DNA of 54,278 nucleotides from Candidatus Accumulibacter phosphatis (GTDB taxonomy: Bacteria > Pseudomonadota > Gammaproteobacteria > Burkholderiales > Rhodocyclaceae), in NCBI RefSeq assembly GCF_012939955.1, contig NZ_SPMY01000032.1, forward strand, positions 1 to 54,278. The letters run 5' to 3'. The position numbers and the translations under genes are program-made. A model generated the notes under the pieces. That model did no database searches. It saw nothing but the letters and a program-made list of their open reading frames with translations, and was not told the origin of the DNA. Shown here piece by piece: positions 53,357 to 54,278 of this stretch. The first letter of the stretch is position 1; each line of letters starts with the position of its first letter.

Positions 53357-53677
53357 CTAGGTCGGGAGCGATTCGACAATGCCGTCCCTGGCCCGCGTGA
53401 GCCTGTAGTGCAATTTCAAGGCGCGCGAGAAGTAGTACAGAGTCGGGTTGCTGAGCACGCGCTCGTACTCGAGTTCGCTGATTTCGACCTTGGTGTCCCC
53501 AACCCGATAGAAATGCCGGTTGCCATCCTCGATGATTTCAGCCCGGTAGTTGCTGTCGTCGTCCGGCGGCTCGGGCCAGGGTGGCGCCACGCCCGCCGCG
53601 CGAGCGATGTGATTGGCACGTCGCAGGTCTGCAGTTTCCCAGGTGCCGATGCGCTTCCTCTGCAGGCACCGGATCAA
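53357..53677 (-). CDS. Small hypothetical protein
   Basis: A 106-residue open frame with a protein-like composition: charged N-terminal half (ETADLRRANHIARAAG), then YRAEIIEDGNRHFYRVGD and ISELEYERVLSNP. I do not recognise the family. The start is uncertain: TTG at 53677 is the listed option, but the frame stays open upstream to about 53770, next to the end of the IS110 copy. The gene may be the tail of a longer one that the insertion cut. It lies alone between the inverted repeat and the transposase and is convergent with marC. Confidence 0.5.
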   Translation of the reverse strand: MIRCLQRKRIGTWETADLRRANHIARAAGVAPPWPEPPDDDSNYRAEIIEDGNRHFYRVGDTKVEISELEYERVLSNPTLYYFSRALKLHYRLTRARDGIVESLPT

Positions 53678-53793
53678 ACGGTGTTCCGTTTCAAAATCTG
53701 GCAGCTCTTCCCTATTTGTTAATGCGAAAGAAGCTCGTTGGAAGACGCAGGAACCCCTGATCGCCTGGGGTCATGCAAAAGGGTTGTCGTGAA

Positions 53794-54278
53794 TCAAGCG
53801 GCTGCGGCGATGAAGCCGAAGCGAGTCAGAGCCTTGATCCAGCGAGAAGCGTTGCGCTGTACGGAAAGCTGCTCATAGTTGGTGGCGGAATCCCGGTAGT
53901 GTTCGCCACGCTTGAGCATGAAGAAGATGGTGCGCAACATTTTGTGAGCCAGCGCGAACGATCAGCGACTGGAACTTGGACTGGAACGCTGATTTGGTCC
54001 GACTGGCGGCGTGAGCGAACTCACAGAGAAGTCGGCGGACGTAGAGATTGCCCTTGCGCACGCGCCCCGACTTTCGTTTTCCGGCGGATTCGTTGTTGCC
54101 CGGGCAAACGCCGACCCAGGAAGCGAGGCGATCCGGGGAGCCAAAGGCACTCATGTCGCTGCCTATTTCGACCAGCAGCATGGCGGCGCCGATCGCGTCG
54201 ACGCCCGGTAGCGTTTGCAGCAGCGCCAGCGCATTCATCTCACTTGCCAGCTCGCCAAGCAGTCGAGCGTCGAAGCGG
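53794..54278 (-). mobile_element. IS110-family transposase, C-terminal part, internally deleted (cut by window edge)
   Basis: The minus strand carries the C-terminal transposase_20 domain of an IS110-type element: LPGVDAIGAAMLLVEIG, ASWVGVCPGNNESAGKRKSG, then LLCEFAHAASRTKSAF. The first frame drifts after KFQSLIVR and stops at 53873. The expected end (LAHKMLRTIFFMLKRGEHYR) is present in another frame and stops at 53794. About nine residues usually found here (RGHKRxxxA) are missing, so a deletion of about 28 bases, not a simple overcall, broke the frame. The N-terminal DEDD catalytic part is outside the window. This copy is probably inactive. Confidence 0.85.

Overview
The window looks like a chromosomal segment of a high-GC betaproteobacterium. 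The families and gene order fit the Rhodocyclales or Candidatus Accumulibacter neighbourhood (the glycosyltransferase family founded on Daro_2409, the exosortase-A-associated polysaccharide genes, IS1182 and IS110 elements). This assignment is inference from family content only.

Layout. 1-243: start of an IS1182-type transposase running off the left edge. 366-10480: plus-strand polysaccharide cluster of the exosortase A (PEP-CTERM) type: amidotransferase, three glycosyltransferases, a PaaK/CapK-like adenylate-forming enzyme, a putative O-glycosylation ligase and a polysaccharide deacetylase. 10610-11144: low-complexity repeat and a decayed small gene. 11230-15127: minus-strand metzincin-type metalloprotease with cadherin-like, cohesin-like and dockerin-like domains. 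15165-50464: a minus-strand gene of about 35.3 kb encoding one giant protein of about 11,766 residues, broken in this sequence by a single-base frameshift near 26340. 50720-51211: divergent XRE regulator. 51648-52953: bacteriohemerythrin and a MarC-family membrane protein. 53172-53307: long inverted repeat. 53357-54278: a small hypothetical gene and a damaged IS110-type transposase running off the right edge.

The giant protein is the centre of the window. It starts with a LEPR-XLL type N-terminus. About thirty alternating PPC-like beta-sandwich repeats follow, then 23 CARDB repeats (six of them present as a duplicated block), an IPT-like domain, a propeller-like segment, about nine Ig-like repeats, a YD/RHS-like segment, a dockerin, a ZU5-like segment and a second propeller-like segment. 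It ends in a peptidoglycan-binding-like segment and a GH19 lytic domain. This reads as a very long cell-surface fibre with a peptidoglycan- or chitin-cleaving tip. The metalloprotease starts about 40 bases after its stop codon and is probably cotranscribed. The XRE gene lies on the other side of a promoter whose -35 box sits inside a dyad, which suggests repression of the fibre operon.

Seven apparent frameshifts sit in runs of 6-8 identical bases, and each is cured by removing one base. The simplest reading is sequencing or assembly overcalls, so I describe the affected genes as single genes. The giant-gene break and the defects in the 10.7-11.1 kb gene and the IS110 copy are of a different kind.
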